Shown in pieces: positions 49,601 through 60,000 of a stretch of DNA of 60,000 nt; the first letter of the stretch is position 1, and the number at the start of each line of letters is the position of its first letter. A program made the position numbers and the translations under genes. Source of the stretch: Liolophura sinensis (lineage: Eukaryota > Mollusca > Polyplacophora > Chitonida > Chitonidae); contig NC_088295.1 in NCBI RefSeq assembly GCF_032854445.1, forward strand, positions 12,761,385-12,821,384, in the 5' to 3' direction. The notes under the pieces are model-generated. The model worked only from the letters and a program-made list of their open reading frames with translations. It made no database searches and was not told the origin of the DNA.

Positions 49601-50245
49601 GGTGTTAGAAAGCACAACAACCATAACCTCCTCTTAAAAGTATATACACATATACACATCATGGCTACTTTTTTGTAACTTTATGCTTTCAGGCTTGCGA
49701 GAAAATATGGGTTATTTTGTAACAGGAGAGGTGCCCCTCAGAGTTGTATAGTCCGTTTTAAAGAATGTGAAACATCCAGACAACATGCGACTCATGCTAA
49801 TCTTCAGCTGAGGAATGCCACACCACAGAACCCTCTTCAAGTTAACTCACCAGAGAACGCATAGCTGTAGTGCATCAGCGAACATGTTTCATGACCTGCG
49901 TCCGGCTAACTTCAGGGGGCGGGGCGAGATGCCGATATGCGCTCTTATTGGCTGGCTGTAATATGTAATTCGTGTTCATTAGCGAGTTGATGTATCCGCG
50001 CAGTAAAGACTGTCAAATTGCCGGGGCACAGCAGGGTGATCACACTGCAGCCTCTGTCTCCCGTGGACCAGGCCGTAGCAGGGCCCAGTCAACCGTCTCA
50101 CTTCATCTCAATGCGCAGAGCGCTTTGCATATCCATTTCTCTTGTAATTTTTTTTAGTAGGAATTCATAATACTTTTTAACTTACCTTCCCATTCTGTAA
50201 TGTTGTGGAAAGTTCTGTACCACTTAACTGAGTAAGGATAGGAGA

Positions 50246-51100
50246 ATGAGCTATGAACCTATGGCGGTAATGATGAACACGGACTTTCCTGGAAACCCTG
50301 ACAACTACATTCGTCTGGAATGGCTGGATAACGGGGCTTTTGGAGAAGTTTGGAAAGTACAACACCAGCAAACAGGCAACATCTACGCAGCAAAAGAAAT
50401 AGCTTACCGAGGACATCATGACGACGAGGAGTGTATTGTTCGAGAAAGATCTGCGTTACTGTGTCTTAAGCACGATGGGATTATCAAGCTAGTAGACATT
50501 GTGGTATTGCCGTCCCAGATCTGGCTCGTGGAAGAGTTCGCAGACCTGGGCTCTCTACAAGACGCCAAAGAGCTCCACAAGACATTAGGTGACAACGACA
50601 AGGTGAATCTAGTGCGGCAAATCATCCAGGCCGTTCAATGTTGCCACCAATGTCGGATAGCACACATGGACATCAACCCAAGGAATGTCTTGCTTGTGAG
50701 CCCATTGACTCTGAAGCTGGCTGATTTTGGTCAGGCCCTGTTTAATGTTAAATCTATACCTGAAGGAGAGGAATATTTGGGTGATTCAAAATACCTCCCT
50801 CCGGAAATCTTGTGTCGCGATAAGTATTACCCCACAGCTGTGGACATTTGGAGTCTTGGATGTGTCGTCTTTTATATCTTCGCCAGGGAACACATATTTC
50901 ATGGGACTTCCAAACAGATAATTCAACAACAAAAGAAATACTGTCGAACTCACGACCTACCATCGTGTCTATCAGGCTGTACGTTAACCAAATCTACACG
51001 GCTATTCCTTTGTAAAACTCTTATACATAGACCTCAACTCAGGCCATTGGCGGACACCCTAGAGAAAATCGCCAACCGTGTGGGGCTCTTCGAGTCGTGA
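50246..51100 (+). CDS. intronless protein kinase B (HMDINPRN type)
   Basis: Single-exon 284-residue kinase domain, paralogous to the gene at 46383-47273. Glycine loop DNGAFGEVW is at about 28-36, the ATP lysine at 50 (YAAKEI), the catalytic loop HMDINPRN at 140-147, DFG at 160-162, GDSKYLPPEIL at about 179-189, DIW at 200-202. The Ala of APE is Pro, HRD is HMD, and Lys two after the catalytic Asp is Asn. The catalytic Asp, Asn and DFG Asp are kept, so activity is plausible. No targeting segment is seen. Start ATG chosen as the first Met before the domain; no TATA box is evident. Transcribed away from its paralogue. Confidence 0.9.
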   Translation: MSYEPMAVMMNTDFPGNPDNYIRLEWLDNGAFGEVWKVQHQQTGNIYAAKEIAYRGHHDDEECIVRERSALLCLKHDGIIKLVDIVVLPSQIWLVEEFADLGSLQDAKELHKTLGDNDKVNLVRQIIQAVQCCHQCRIAHMDINPRNVLLVSPLTLKLADFGQALFNVKSIPEGEEYLGDSKYLPPEILCRDKYYPTAVDIWSLGCVVFYIFAREHIFHGTSKQIIQQQKKYCRTHDLPSCLSGCTLTKSTRLFLCKTLIHRPQLRPLADTLEKIANRVGLFES

Positions 51101-51599
51101 CACCATGATTCCTTGTGATAACGACAGTTTCGTTCATATTTAGACACGTGTAGGAGCTGCAACGTCCATGATACTGTAATTATATTACGCTTAGAATAGT
51201 ATCTAAAGAATGTATGGTTTTCACAAATGGCTGTTTGTGTATGTTAGCGTTGTTCGTTAGTTGGAATAAGAATGTCCATAAATTTTTTTTCTGTTTTGAT
51301 TCCTGTTATTCGATTGGTGTAAGGTCATGGTTGACTGTATGACTTCCAACAATAGAACACAATGTCTACTGAAACCACATAAAAGTCTATTTAACAATAG
51401 CATAGGTAAATATACTAAACGCTCATGTCCCCATCCTGGCGTTGGGCACATTAGTAACGTTTATAGAATATATGCTGTTAGATGTACTGACTAAGTGATT
51501 GGCTAATAGTTTGCTGTCACGAAAACAAGATTAACCATTAAGTGACACATCCTTAACATCTACAATGTAGTCTCTAAAGACTCCTTCGTCGTCACATGA

Positions 51600-51655
51600 A
51601 TGAAAAGTTGTTAAGGACGACGTTGAACCCCAAACACTCACTCACTCACTCTACA
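51600..51655 (+). mobile_element. SINE 3' tail fragment
   Basis: GACGTTGAACCCCAAACACT followed by a CACT tetranucleotide tail, like the 3' end of the SINE at 6815-7145. The 5' part is not recognised. Confidence 0.65.
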
Positions 51656-51967
51656 ATGTAGTTGTGAACATGAATGGAATTTAGGTGTCACCAATTTTCT
51701 TTATGGATCAGAACTTTCAGTACTTCAGGTGGTCTAAAATGCAAGCGTTTAGTATCTGGACATTGCTGTGCCGTGGAAGTCTAATACAATTACTTCATCT
51801 ACTCAGAGTATCTGGCAGTATTGGTTTTACTGACGCACTACCCTGGTTATGGCGCACTCCCTAGTTAATATGCATGTGCTTCCTTCGCCAGCCAGTATAT
51901 ATGATCTTAATGTGAATGCATCTGCATCTTATCATAGCCAGTCCAGTGGTCAAGTTATATATTATCG

Positions 51968-52027
51968 GTTGGGGGTGGGGTGGGGTGGAGGGTGGGGTGG
52001 GGATGTTGGTAATGGGGGAGGGGGTGG
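51968..52027 (+). repeat. G-rich tract, G-quadruplex candidate
   Basis: Successive runs of three to five G separated by single T or short loops (GGGGGTGGGGTGGGGTGG and more). This satisfies the G3+N1-7 rule several times over. No gene is seen next to it; the nearest is kinase B, about 0.9 kb upstream. Confidence 0.85.
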
Positions 52028-52195
52028 AACTTCCCTGGCCCAAACCGTTGAAGCGCTGATTCTTTGCGACTGTCTGAGCCTTTATCAATGAGGCTTCCTC
52101 TGTGGTTTTAAGTTAGTCAGTTTTTCAAGTATACTTGGAGAAGGCCGATAGTTACCACGGTTACTTGGATTTCCTCCGCTCATACACATAACCGC

Positions 52196-52260
52196 AGTAA
52201 AATAAGTGCAAAATTCTTGAGCACAGTGTTAAACACCAATCAAATAAGCAAATAAATATG
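52196..52260 (+). mobile_element. SINE 3' end fragment
   Basis: AAATTCTTGAGCACAGTGTT, ACACCAATCAAATAAG and AAATAAAT are a diverged 3' end of the family at 28589-28852. Only the tail region is present. Confidence 0.65.
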
Positions 52261-52437
52261 TATAATTGTATTAAAAATGTTGGAGCTATTGTATATATAA
52301 GTATATACGTATAAACATAACGTTTGTATATCATCAAGATGTCAACTTGTGTTATCTGCTTTTATTTACAAATGGTTATAGTGTTGTGGTATGATACTGC
52401 CAATGCTTGCATGGTGTTAATTTTCGAAAAGAGATAC

Positions 52438-52545
52438 ACCGGCCGGGATAGTACAGTTGGTAGAGCGTCCGCTTAGGGTGCGGTAGATCCAGGATCAATC
52501 CTGGGTCAATTCACACCGAAGACTTCAAAAGAGGAAGTTGTAACT
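52438..52545 (+). mobile_element. tRNA-like SINE head or tRNA pseudogene
   Basis: GGATAGTACAGTTGGTAGAG (A box) and AGGATCAATCCTGG (B box) lie about 30 bp apart in a 72-bp tRNA-like unit. Next comes CCGAAGACTTCAAAAG, similar to the body of the 6815-7145 SINE. Mismatches make a functional tRNA unlikely. Confidence 0.65.
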
Positions 52546-55500
52546 ATGTGTTTAGTATGACATTTCATTTTATATAGCAGCAAAGTTAGTCTTTTTGTTA
52601 AGACAGCGAATTTACGTAATCCTTATAGTTTATTATAATTACAATAGCTTTTGTATGCCGTTTATTGCAAATATTGAATTAAAACACAAATGAATTACCA
52701 TACATCACAAGGAAAGCCAAGACGCCATGAGGAGAAGTCACTACGTTGTAGGCCTAATTAAGGCGTGAAATCAGGTATTGTGCATCATTAGAAATAGCCT
52801 GACATCACAAACAGGCATACGTGTAGGCTTCCCTCTCACAGTCGTTCCCCTGAACCACAGCACTGGGGTATAAGCTTGGTAATCAGACGCTTAGTTTGAT
52901 GTTACACTTTATATAAACATATCAGGCTTCGAAGAGAAGCGTACCAGGCTGGATGCAGGCGATCCAACAGCACTAGACGTGAATTATCTGTGCCATTTAT
53001 CGGCCGATGACTTATGGCAATGTGAAGAGGTGTAGGGTGGAGAGTTTATCGTGAGCCCACATCCCATCCCGCCAGTGTAGCGCACTGTCAGTGATGAGAT
53101 AACTAAGGTAATAGTCACCGGCCAACCAGCAAGTCCCGGTGAGAAGAGGTTCCCGCGATAGACGCGTGTCAGAGACTATATCGTCAATTACAAGAATATC
53201 TCACATACAGTGGCTCCTTATATCTTCTTACGCACGCAGAAAGTTTACTGATCTTAGAGTGCATGTTTAAAAACTTTTATGGAATATGTTCTGAATATGA
53301 TATGTGCAAAGAGACCATGAAACGCGTGGTATACATTTCTGGTGATGGAATTCCCAATATCCGTTCAAATATTGCGATTTGAAAATTACACTAGGTGCCA
53401 TTGAATAGGATATGGGGAGACCAGTAGTTAACGAAGTGTGTATTGTGGTATAACAGAAGAGTATATAGCAGAAGTCAGGTTAACTACAAATCTCCAGCAG
53501 ACAATGTCCACCTCATCAGAGGGTTAACTGCGAATCATTGGTTAACTGCGAATTAAATTGGTGTCATTATTTCCAATGAATTATTGGAAAAACATACATT
53601 GAGAGAAGGCTACTGGGTGTGGACATAATTTATTTGGGGGTGATACATGTATATTAAATTAAACTTAGTGACATAACGACGCTGTGATAAACATTTACAT
53701 AAATGCACTAAATGCACTAAATGTCTCAGGCTTAAAATGCTTTTTCCCCCCTTGCTTGAATATAAATATCTAGCCTACAGCTGAAGAGTCAGAGGTGAAG
53801 GAAAGCCATCCATTCAGAGTTAACAGCTTCGTTAATGTGCGATAGTGTCTGAAAGACTCTTACATTAGCGGGTTCTTCACCTGGAATACCAAGCATCGTG
53901 AACGGTGTCAGAGAGAGGAACAAACATGTCTAATTAACACAATAGATGACAGCTTCTCATTAGTTCCCACTAACATCCCATGAAGGAATCACTTTGTCGA
54001 GTGGAAGACAATCATGAAGCCGTAAATATACTTAGCGTTATACGGTAGCAATCGCTCAGATGAAAATTGGTTTGCAAAATACTTGAAACGAAGAAAGTGG
54101 GTAATTTGCTGTAAGTTTGAAAAACTTTCTTTAATTTATTAGTTGTTATTTACACATTGTTTGCATTTTTGTATTCGTTGCGATTAACTATTTATAAAAG
54201 GGAATTTTGGACAAGTGGGAAAGTAACTTAATAGTCAAAATAGTACCTGCTTCCAGATAAAAATTTGAAGGATAAATTTCCGTTCGTTTCAAACAGTATT
54301 CAGTAACCATTATAACAAGTCAGCCGTTTTGGTTAAATTAAGATTAGCAAGTTGCAGTTAGTGATTTCCATAAGGTGTATTTTCCATCGCTTTTTCACTA
54401 TCAAGAAAGCACGGCCAGGGTATGATAAGCGGAATTTCAGGTTAGCTGTATACCTTTGGCGTATCGCTTCCCGAGATGAAGAGAGAAGCCTGAGTTCAGC
54501 ATCACAACATACATCGAGTAGCTGCGGAGAATCACTTGAGCATAATTAAAAAAGGCGACGAAAATGACTTAGTGCAGAATGGCATCTCTGTGAGTGACGC
54601 CAGTAGTAATAAACATTTCACATCCTGGAAAATACAGCAAGCATAACCCATTGTATAAAGTACATGTTACACAGTCACGTGCACCGTGGCACGTTTTTTT
54701 TTCACTTAAACTACATACCTTTGCCCTTGCCTTTGGGGAAATAATTATACCAAGCCGGTCTTCCGAATGCTAAGGATGTTATCCTCTGACTTGCTCTGTC
54801 ATATCTCAGTGAAGGATGAGGTCATGTCCTATACCACACAACTAGCATTACACCCTAATGGTTTACTTATGCCGCTTAAAGTACATCCTTCTTTCCACGA
54901 GGAAATATCTAGTTTACTGTAAACAATTTTTTAGTTGCCATTTCTTTTGAAAATCTACTTTGTCTTGTACGCCAGATTTACATTATTTAGACATCCACTA
55001 ATAAGCACAGTATCTAAAGTATACGGTTCTCTTTTCTCATTGACCTGTTTATTACAGAGCAGAATTCCGTGCAAACAGTTAATACTCAGTCATGTGGGAA
55101 AACACTGGTGAAGATGGAAGTCATTGGGGTGGATATCATAACACCGTACTGTTTAACCTTCAACACTGATCAGCTTCAGGCTTGAAGTCTGACAGGAAGC
55201 CTTAAACCAATTACTCGCTGCCATAACTTTGCGCCAGGCTGCCACGATTGATGAGCTGCCTGTGTTTCAGACTTCAGACATGCGAGAGCTGGGGAAGATG
55301 TAGCTCGGCTGGAATATCACACAGCTACCTCTGCCTTCTGCCAACACGACTTCCATCATTCGTCTTCGCCAATTTCCCCAGCTGTCAGATGGGTTTTCCG
55401 GTCAATGAACCATGCATGCCTTTTTTGTTCAGTTAAGTTAGTTGGCAAAGAATCATTAGAATGTTTACGCTTGATGTTGTGGGCATTCTTGAAATTTGGT

Positions 55501-57299
55501 AATGAAGGCTTAACTTTAAAGAGAACCAATCCTATTGAATTTGCTTATGAGGCACTGAGATACTAAACATTAAACTGCAACTATGAAATCTGCCGTCCAA
55601 CGTTACGCCATAATCTTACCATTGGTTCAGGGTTGTATCGCCTAACGATGCTACACACGGCTCTATATATACTGATGGGAGATGTTCAGAATATGTTGAC
55701 TGCATATGAGGCTATAAATGGCCCATGACCCCTGTAGTCGCTTTATTGCGACCAAGTCCGCAGAGCAGTGGAATTTAGCTGTGTCCTAGCTAATGAAAGA
55801 CAATCATTATCATTAGCACACTACTCTAACACCACATAACCCAGAATTTTAACAGTGTACCTTTTTATTGTTCTGATGTTGTACATCCGATATATTGCAG
55901 TTTAAAGTATGCAACAATGCGTCATCAAGAAAATCTAAATCGCCGCCAGGTTATCAGTTTTAACCAATCACTCGTTTAGGTCTGTTTGCACCTCTCGCTC
56001 AAAATGACCAAGGTTAAATCTTGTACACCGGCTGTCTTTTCTTTTAAAAGTACGTACTCGTCGGGTCGATCTTAAATTGTATGCATAAATCAAGAAACTT
56101 ATCGAAGCGAAAGAGGTCAACAGGAAAGTCGCTGTGTGCTCTTCTACCTCAAAAACTCGAACGTGATCCGTGTCTCAATAAATGTCACATAACTGCGCAG
56201 TTTCACCTCTTAGCTTATACAGCAGATGAGCTAATTGTAATGGCAGTCACCTAAAGCCACATAAACGTTACTGTGCATGAGTTAGCATGCCGAAAGTATT
56301 GCTCCTGCAGGTTCTAAATTTCCCCCAACTGGTTTGAACCGTCAGAATAGTCCAACCATGTTGATAATACAACGCTCTCAATTCATAGTGTACTTCTAAA
56401 CATGTATATGTACATCAAATATATGTCCAAAACACTACAAAACAGGGAAACATGGTCGACAATTGACAAAACAGCAGGAAACTTGAATTGTTACTTGTAA
56501 CCTGTAAATTGTTATGATGAGGCCAATGCAAAGTTTAATTCTATACTTTTGTCAACCGTTTTCTGTGTGGTTGGCGTACGCCTTGCTCCTACAGTGAAGG
56601 CTTCTTAGATATTTTTTATTTTAATGCTCCTAATAGTTTTCATTAATTTAATTTATTATACTGTACATTGTAGGCCAAAACAAATATAAAATTATTTACA
56701 TGTATGATTGTGTTTACATCTAAAGATTTCCCTTCGAATCTATTTTTGAAACGTTTGAGAATAAACTCCAATTTTTATCTGTACTTTTTATCCATTAGCC
56801 TTATCCTAGGTTACAAGCCACAAAGGGTGGGAAGAAGAGCAACGAGGACAGTGTGATTGATGGCAAGTGGTTACACGTAACCTGTTAAATAAGGCATGTT
56901 GCCATTTTACCTCAGTTATAGGGGTTCATTCTACAAGATCATATAAATCCATAAAGTAGCAAGATAAACGACCCTTAAAATCAGCGGGTTTAAGCAGAAT
57001 TAAGTAAACGGAATGCATTTATGTTAATTGCAATTTATTAGACGTCACTGGCCATAATTACTGGAATTACTCAGAATGTTGTGATGTCACCATATATATT
57101 GCTTATTAGCAATCACTTGAAAACAATGTATAAGTATAAGTGACTTCTTCCTCATGCAAAATGTTACACCGTTTCGGTTCACCACTTTTCAGTCCCAAAA
57201 CACACACTTACACGTTTACGACTTGTTTTTGATTCTTACTATTTGAACAATAAATGTGTTGATTTCATTCCCCAAAATACACATCAGTAGTGTATCAGG
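52546..57299. other. no recognised feature
   Basis: A 4.7-kb stretch with no recognised gene, RNA or repeat array apart from a small direct repeat near 53520-53550 (TTAACTGCGAAT). The short ORFs show no motif. Confidence 0.5.
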
Positions 57300-57540
57300 T
57301 CAATTTCGTCGCATTTGGCTTATCCTTATGAGTGGAGGCGGATAGTGAGGAAGGGGCGTAAATCCTGGGTTATTCTTATGAGTGGAGGCGGAGGGGGTCG
57401 AAGGAGGGGTCGGACGAGGGGCGGAGGGGGCGTGAGTAAATGGGGCGTTGAGATTTGAAGAGGGGTCGTGCCCGTGCGATGACGTCATGATGGCGTCGTC
57501 ATGATGACCTCATGACCTCTTAGAACGCGGTGTGATGTCA
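57300..57540. promoter_or_regulatory. G-rich block with full CRE and GTCATGATG motifs
   Basis: Unlike its AT-rich surroundings this block is G-rich. It has a duplicated GAGTGGAGGCGG segment, several GAGGGG runs and a full CRE (TGACGTCA, 57480-57487), followed by GTCATGATGACCTCATGACC. It lies 0.3 kb upstream of the heat-shock element, so it may be the distal part of the same promoter. The minus-strand proline-rich frame is a by-product. Confidence 0.4.
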
Positions 57541-57838
57541 TGATATTTTAGAAGGTGTATGATATTCTGGAAGCGTCTGTGTTGTAGTACAGTGTTGTAG
57601 CACCTTGTGGGCCAGATGCACCGGTCGGCCTACCTGGGGTGCAAGTCATGGGGAAATGTAGTGGGTGCACTCCACGACATGGTCTGCTGCCTACATTTCC
57701 CTACTACTGTCGACGTGGCGCAGCGCATGTGCAGGCAACTGGATTGTATAGTTTACTCATAGCAGGGCTATGAGTCAACGTATTTTTTCCATCAAAATTA
57801 CGTCACAGTGCAAGCGCGACCGGATGTGGCCAGGTTGT

Positions 57839-57885
57839 GGAATGTTCTGGAATGTTCTAGAAGGTTTTGCACGCGCGTTTATAAG
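57839..57885 (+). promoter_or_regulatory. heat-shock promoter: five-box HSE plus TATA
   Basis: Five contiguous alternating units, GAA (57840), TTC (57845), GAA (57850), TTC (57855) and GAA (57860), are each exactly 5 bp apart, the arrangement bound by heat-shock factor trimers. A TATA box (TTTATAAG, 57878-57885) follows 16 bp later, placing a start near 57910 on the plus strand. A weaker two-box element (TTCTGGAA) lies at 57565-57572. The transcript is not identified. Confidence 0.72.
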
Positions 57886-57909
57886 CCAGACTTGTCACTC
57901 GCGCTTTGG

Positions 57910-58336
57910 ACTTTGAAGAATTCAGTCTTACCTTCCCCGTTTTCACCATACCGAAGACCAAACACGCCATGATAGGCGATCCCGTTGGTGTGAACAAAGA
58001 CGTCGGTGTAGCCAATGCCTCCGAAGGAGCAGAAGGCTGCTGACCGCCCGTTATTACCCTATCACAACACTGACGTAAACCAAACGCTTCCGCATCCAGG
58101 TCACCTTGTATCAAAACTTTGGGCAGCGTTACCAAAAGCAGATCACCATACCGGCAGGCGCCTGGCAGGTTTTTGCCTCCAGCTTTAAGCAGGAAGTGAA
58201 AGGTAAAGCCGTCCACGCCATGCCAGCCAATACCCCATCTACAATTGAGGGAGAGCGATTCACTTGCCTTACTGAGGATGTCTTTGTCAGTATTTTGGTG
58301 TGCCAACAGCTCAAATCGGTGACTCGCCGTGTCTAG
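57910..58336. other. uncharacterised possible exon(s) after the heat-shock promoter
   Basis: Coding-like DNA with open frames on both strands: minus 57857-58306 (149 codons) and plus 58079-58336. A short plus frame starts MIGDPVGVNKDVG at 57969. Splice-like donors exist on both strands: plus AAAG|GTAAAG near 58202 and minus GAAG|GTAAGA near 57932. Near the minus donor another frame reads GYTDVFVHTNGIAYHG, which looks protein-like. I cannot choose between these readings and recognise no family. The promoter direction favours the plus strand. Confidence 0.3.
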
Positions 58337-58359
58337 TACTCTTCGGGATGTGTGTGTGT

Positions 58360-58802
58360 GGGGGGGGGGGGGGGGACATATTACACCACGTTTTGGCGAT
58401 GTATATGTCCGGGCCGAGGCATGGATCTCATTTCTGGAGGCCTGTTTTTTTTTCCTTTTATTTATTTATATTTATTTGTTTCATTGGTGTTTTAGGCCGT
58501 ACTCAAAAATATTTAACTTATACGACGGTGGCCAGCATTATGGGAGGAAACCGGGCACAGCCCGGGGGAAAGCCACGACCATCCGCAGGTTGCTGACAGA
58601 CCTTCCCACTTACGGCCTGAGAGGAAGCCAACATGAGTTGGACTTGAACTCGAGAGGCTCTTGGGTCATTACGTTGCGCTAGCGCGCTAACCAACCGGGC
58701 CACGGAGGCGCCCCTTTTATTTATAATCTTATGGTTATGTGTGTTTTGTTTTGTAGGTTATGTCCCTATATATAGCTATAGCATAATCCCCCCCCCCCCC
58801 CC
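58360..58802. repeat. G16 and C15 runs around a SINE
   Basis: A run of 16 G (58360-58375) and a run of 15 C (58788-58802) lie on the same strand about 410 bp apart, with the SINE at 58452-58715 between them. Simple sequence, likely length-variable and prone to assembly error. Confidence 0.8.
58452..58715 (-). mobile_element. SINE, full-length copy
   Basis: Reverse copy of the tRNA-derived family. Minus strand: CCGTGGCCCGGTTGGTTAGC (A-box region), GAGTTCAAGTCCAAC (B-box region), CGGATGGTCGTGGCTTTCCC, GCTGGCCACCGTCGTATAAG, and a tail rich in AAATAAATA. Together with 28589-28852 it defines the family in this window. The frames through it are not genes. Confidence 0.92.
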
Positions 58803-59810
58803 ACAGCATATAACTATTGTTGTTGTTGTTTTTAGCTATCTCACCTGGTGCATAAGGATATGTTACCATTTTTTCTGTTAAAACAGACTCAAGATAACAT
58901 CACCACCACTCAACAATGAAGAAAAATGTAAGGAGCAACGGAGAACAATTCCAGACCACCCCTACCACGCCCCACTACCACAGCCAATCCATCAGGGAGA
59001 TACTATCTGCATTTTGAACACGGACTATTGCGACGGTGTGCATATCTCTGACCGCTGACACGTGTATCGTCAATATCCACCATCACATGCATGATCTGCT
59101 GCACTTTGACCTCGTATTGAACTTTTATTGATCCATGATGAGTGATATGTTCTTTTCGTTTCTCCAGTTCTTGTAGTTTGTTTTATGGTACACAAGTAAA
59201 AACACTGAAACATATAAGATGCTGTGTTTGTTGTTATTGTTGTTAACATACGCAGTATACAGGTATGCCCATGGTGTGTCCATGTTATAGGAGTAGTCAT
59301 TTTGATTGATGGATTGACTGATGGATTGGCGTGTTTCACGGGTGGTTCTTACCTAAGGCTAGCTTGTAGATTAGGAGGCTTTGTCGACAAAACTTACATA
59401 AGACGCGTGATATCAAGGAGGTGTTGTCATTACCTACCTAGCCAGGGACACTTGAAGACGTTCGTCATTATGAAATCAACTGTTTTAAGATAGAAAGATT
59501 TAGTCGGGACTGTCACGGATATTAAAGGTTACAAACACGTACTACGTGCCACGTTCGAAGGCGGTCACGTGAACGAGGGTCGATTCACCATCCTTCGTGT
59601 GTTCACGAAAGATGTATGTAGCCAGGTGGAGAATTGTAATCCCATCCTCAACCACTATGACTACACCCTCCTATCGAAAATGATTGCCCTTCAAAGTGGA
59701 CACGATCCGTCACCCACACCCAAGCACCCCACCCAGCGAGAGCCGCCTCCCACGGTCTCACCTGCCGTAGTGGTCTCATCGCTAGCCGTCTGTATAACCT
59801 GCGAGGTCCT
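58803..59810. other. no recognised feature
   Basis: No gene is recognised. A palindromic E-box (TCACGTGA) near 59565 lies upstream of the promoter at the right edge, and the sequence becomes more GC-rich towards it. The short plus-strand frame 59569-59820 shows no family. Confidence 0.45.
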
Positions 59811-59934
59811 CTATTGGTAGACGGTACAGTACAGTATAAAGAGTGACCGCCGTGTCTGCACAGTGCTCTCCAGTTCAGTTCAACCGCCATGACAGTTCAC
59901 GCACCGCCCGAGTGAGAACTCGAACGCGCACCAG
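59811..59934 (+). promoter_or_regulatory. CCAAT/TATA promoter and probable first exon
   Basis: ATTGG (inverted CCAAT, near 59813) and TATAAA (59835-59840) predict a start near 59862-59872, where CAGTGCTCTCCAGTTCAGT offers initiator-like sites. The leader ends in a donor, CACCAG|GTAAAA, at 59934. The only ATG (59889) opens an eight-codon frame, MTVHAPPE, so the exon is probably non-coding. The gene itself would lie to the right of the window. Confidence 0.5.
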
Positions 59935-60000
59935 GTAAAAAAATCTGTCGACAGCGTTACTACCGTCCTACATCAATTGTACTACCAGTCTGATAGGTTT

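Noticed and set aside
52438-52510. Functional tRNA gene
   Set aside because: A and B boxes are recognisable but arms are mismatched and SINE-body-like sequence follows.
56968-57005. Short resemblance to the 5' end of 28S rRNA (AAATCAGCGGGTTTAAGC)
   Set aside because: Only about a dozen bases match in a row and no further rRNA sequence follows on either side.
57300-57488. Proline-rich 62-codon minus-strand frame
   Set aside because: It only reflects the G-rich composition of the plus strand; no start context or homology is evident.
1-60000. CRISPR arrays, bacterial operons or insertion sequences
   Set aside because: The spliced gene, SINEs and LINEs show eukaryotic nuclear DNA, and the tandem arrays have no unique spacers between conserved repeats.

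Overview
The window looks like nuclear DNA from a lophotrochozoan invertebrate, most likely a mollusc. The reasons are a low gene density, kilobase-scale introns with GT-AG sites, and many repeats of kinds common in molluscan genomes: tRNA-derived SINEs, Penelope-like and L1-like elements, a Ty3/gypsy remnant and many minisatellites. The lineage is inferred; no sequence search was run.

Left part (about 1-25 kb). Four minus-strand exons (24353-24861, 13220-13386, 6540-6653, 3210-3315) join in phase. They encode the N-terminal part of a cGMP-dependent protein kinase of PRKG1 type: leucine zipper, autoinhibitory segment and the first cyclic-nucleotide-binding domain. The second cyclic-nucleotide domain and the kinase domain are not in the window and should lie beyond its left end. 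The introns hold minisatellites, Penelope-like remnants, a SINE and, in intron 1, a degraded L1-like LINE interrupted by a large inverted repeat. About 18 tandem repeats in intron 2 are copies of the 3' end of exon 2 together with its splice donor. A short promoter-like block with a perfect RFX X-box consensus match lies just upstream of exon 1.

Middle (25-46 kb). No convincing host gene is seen. There is a decayed Ty3/gypsy element with probable LTRs (about 27.9-32.5 kb), several SINE copies, a large pyrimidine-rich minisatellite block (36.4-38.3 kb), a minus-strand L1-like LINE (41.2-44.0 kb) and a repeat related to the Penelope-like remnant near 2.4 kb.

Right part (46-60 kb). Two intronless, divergently oriented protein-kinase genes (46383-47273 minus, 50246-51100 plus) are paralogues with the same unusual catalytic loop (HxDxxPRN). 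Between them lie a 16-bp minisatellite and a degenerate minisatellite whose unit changes orientation midway. Near the right end there is a perfect five-box heat-shock element with a TATA box at correct spacing (57839-57885), and a CCAAT/TATA promoter with a probable first exon (59811-59934). Their products are not identified.
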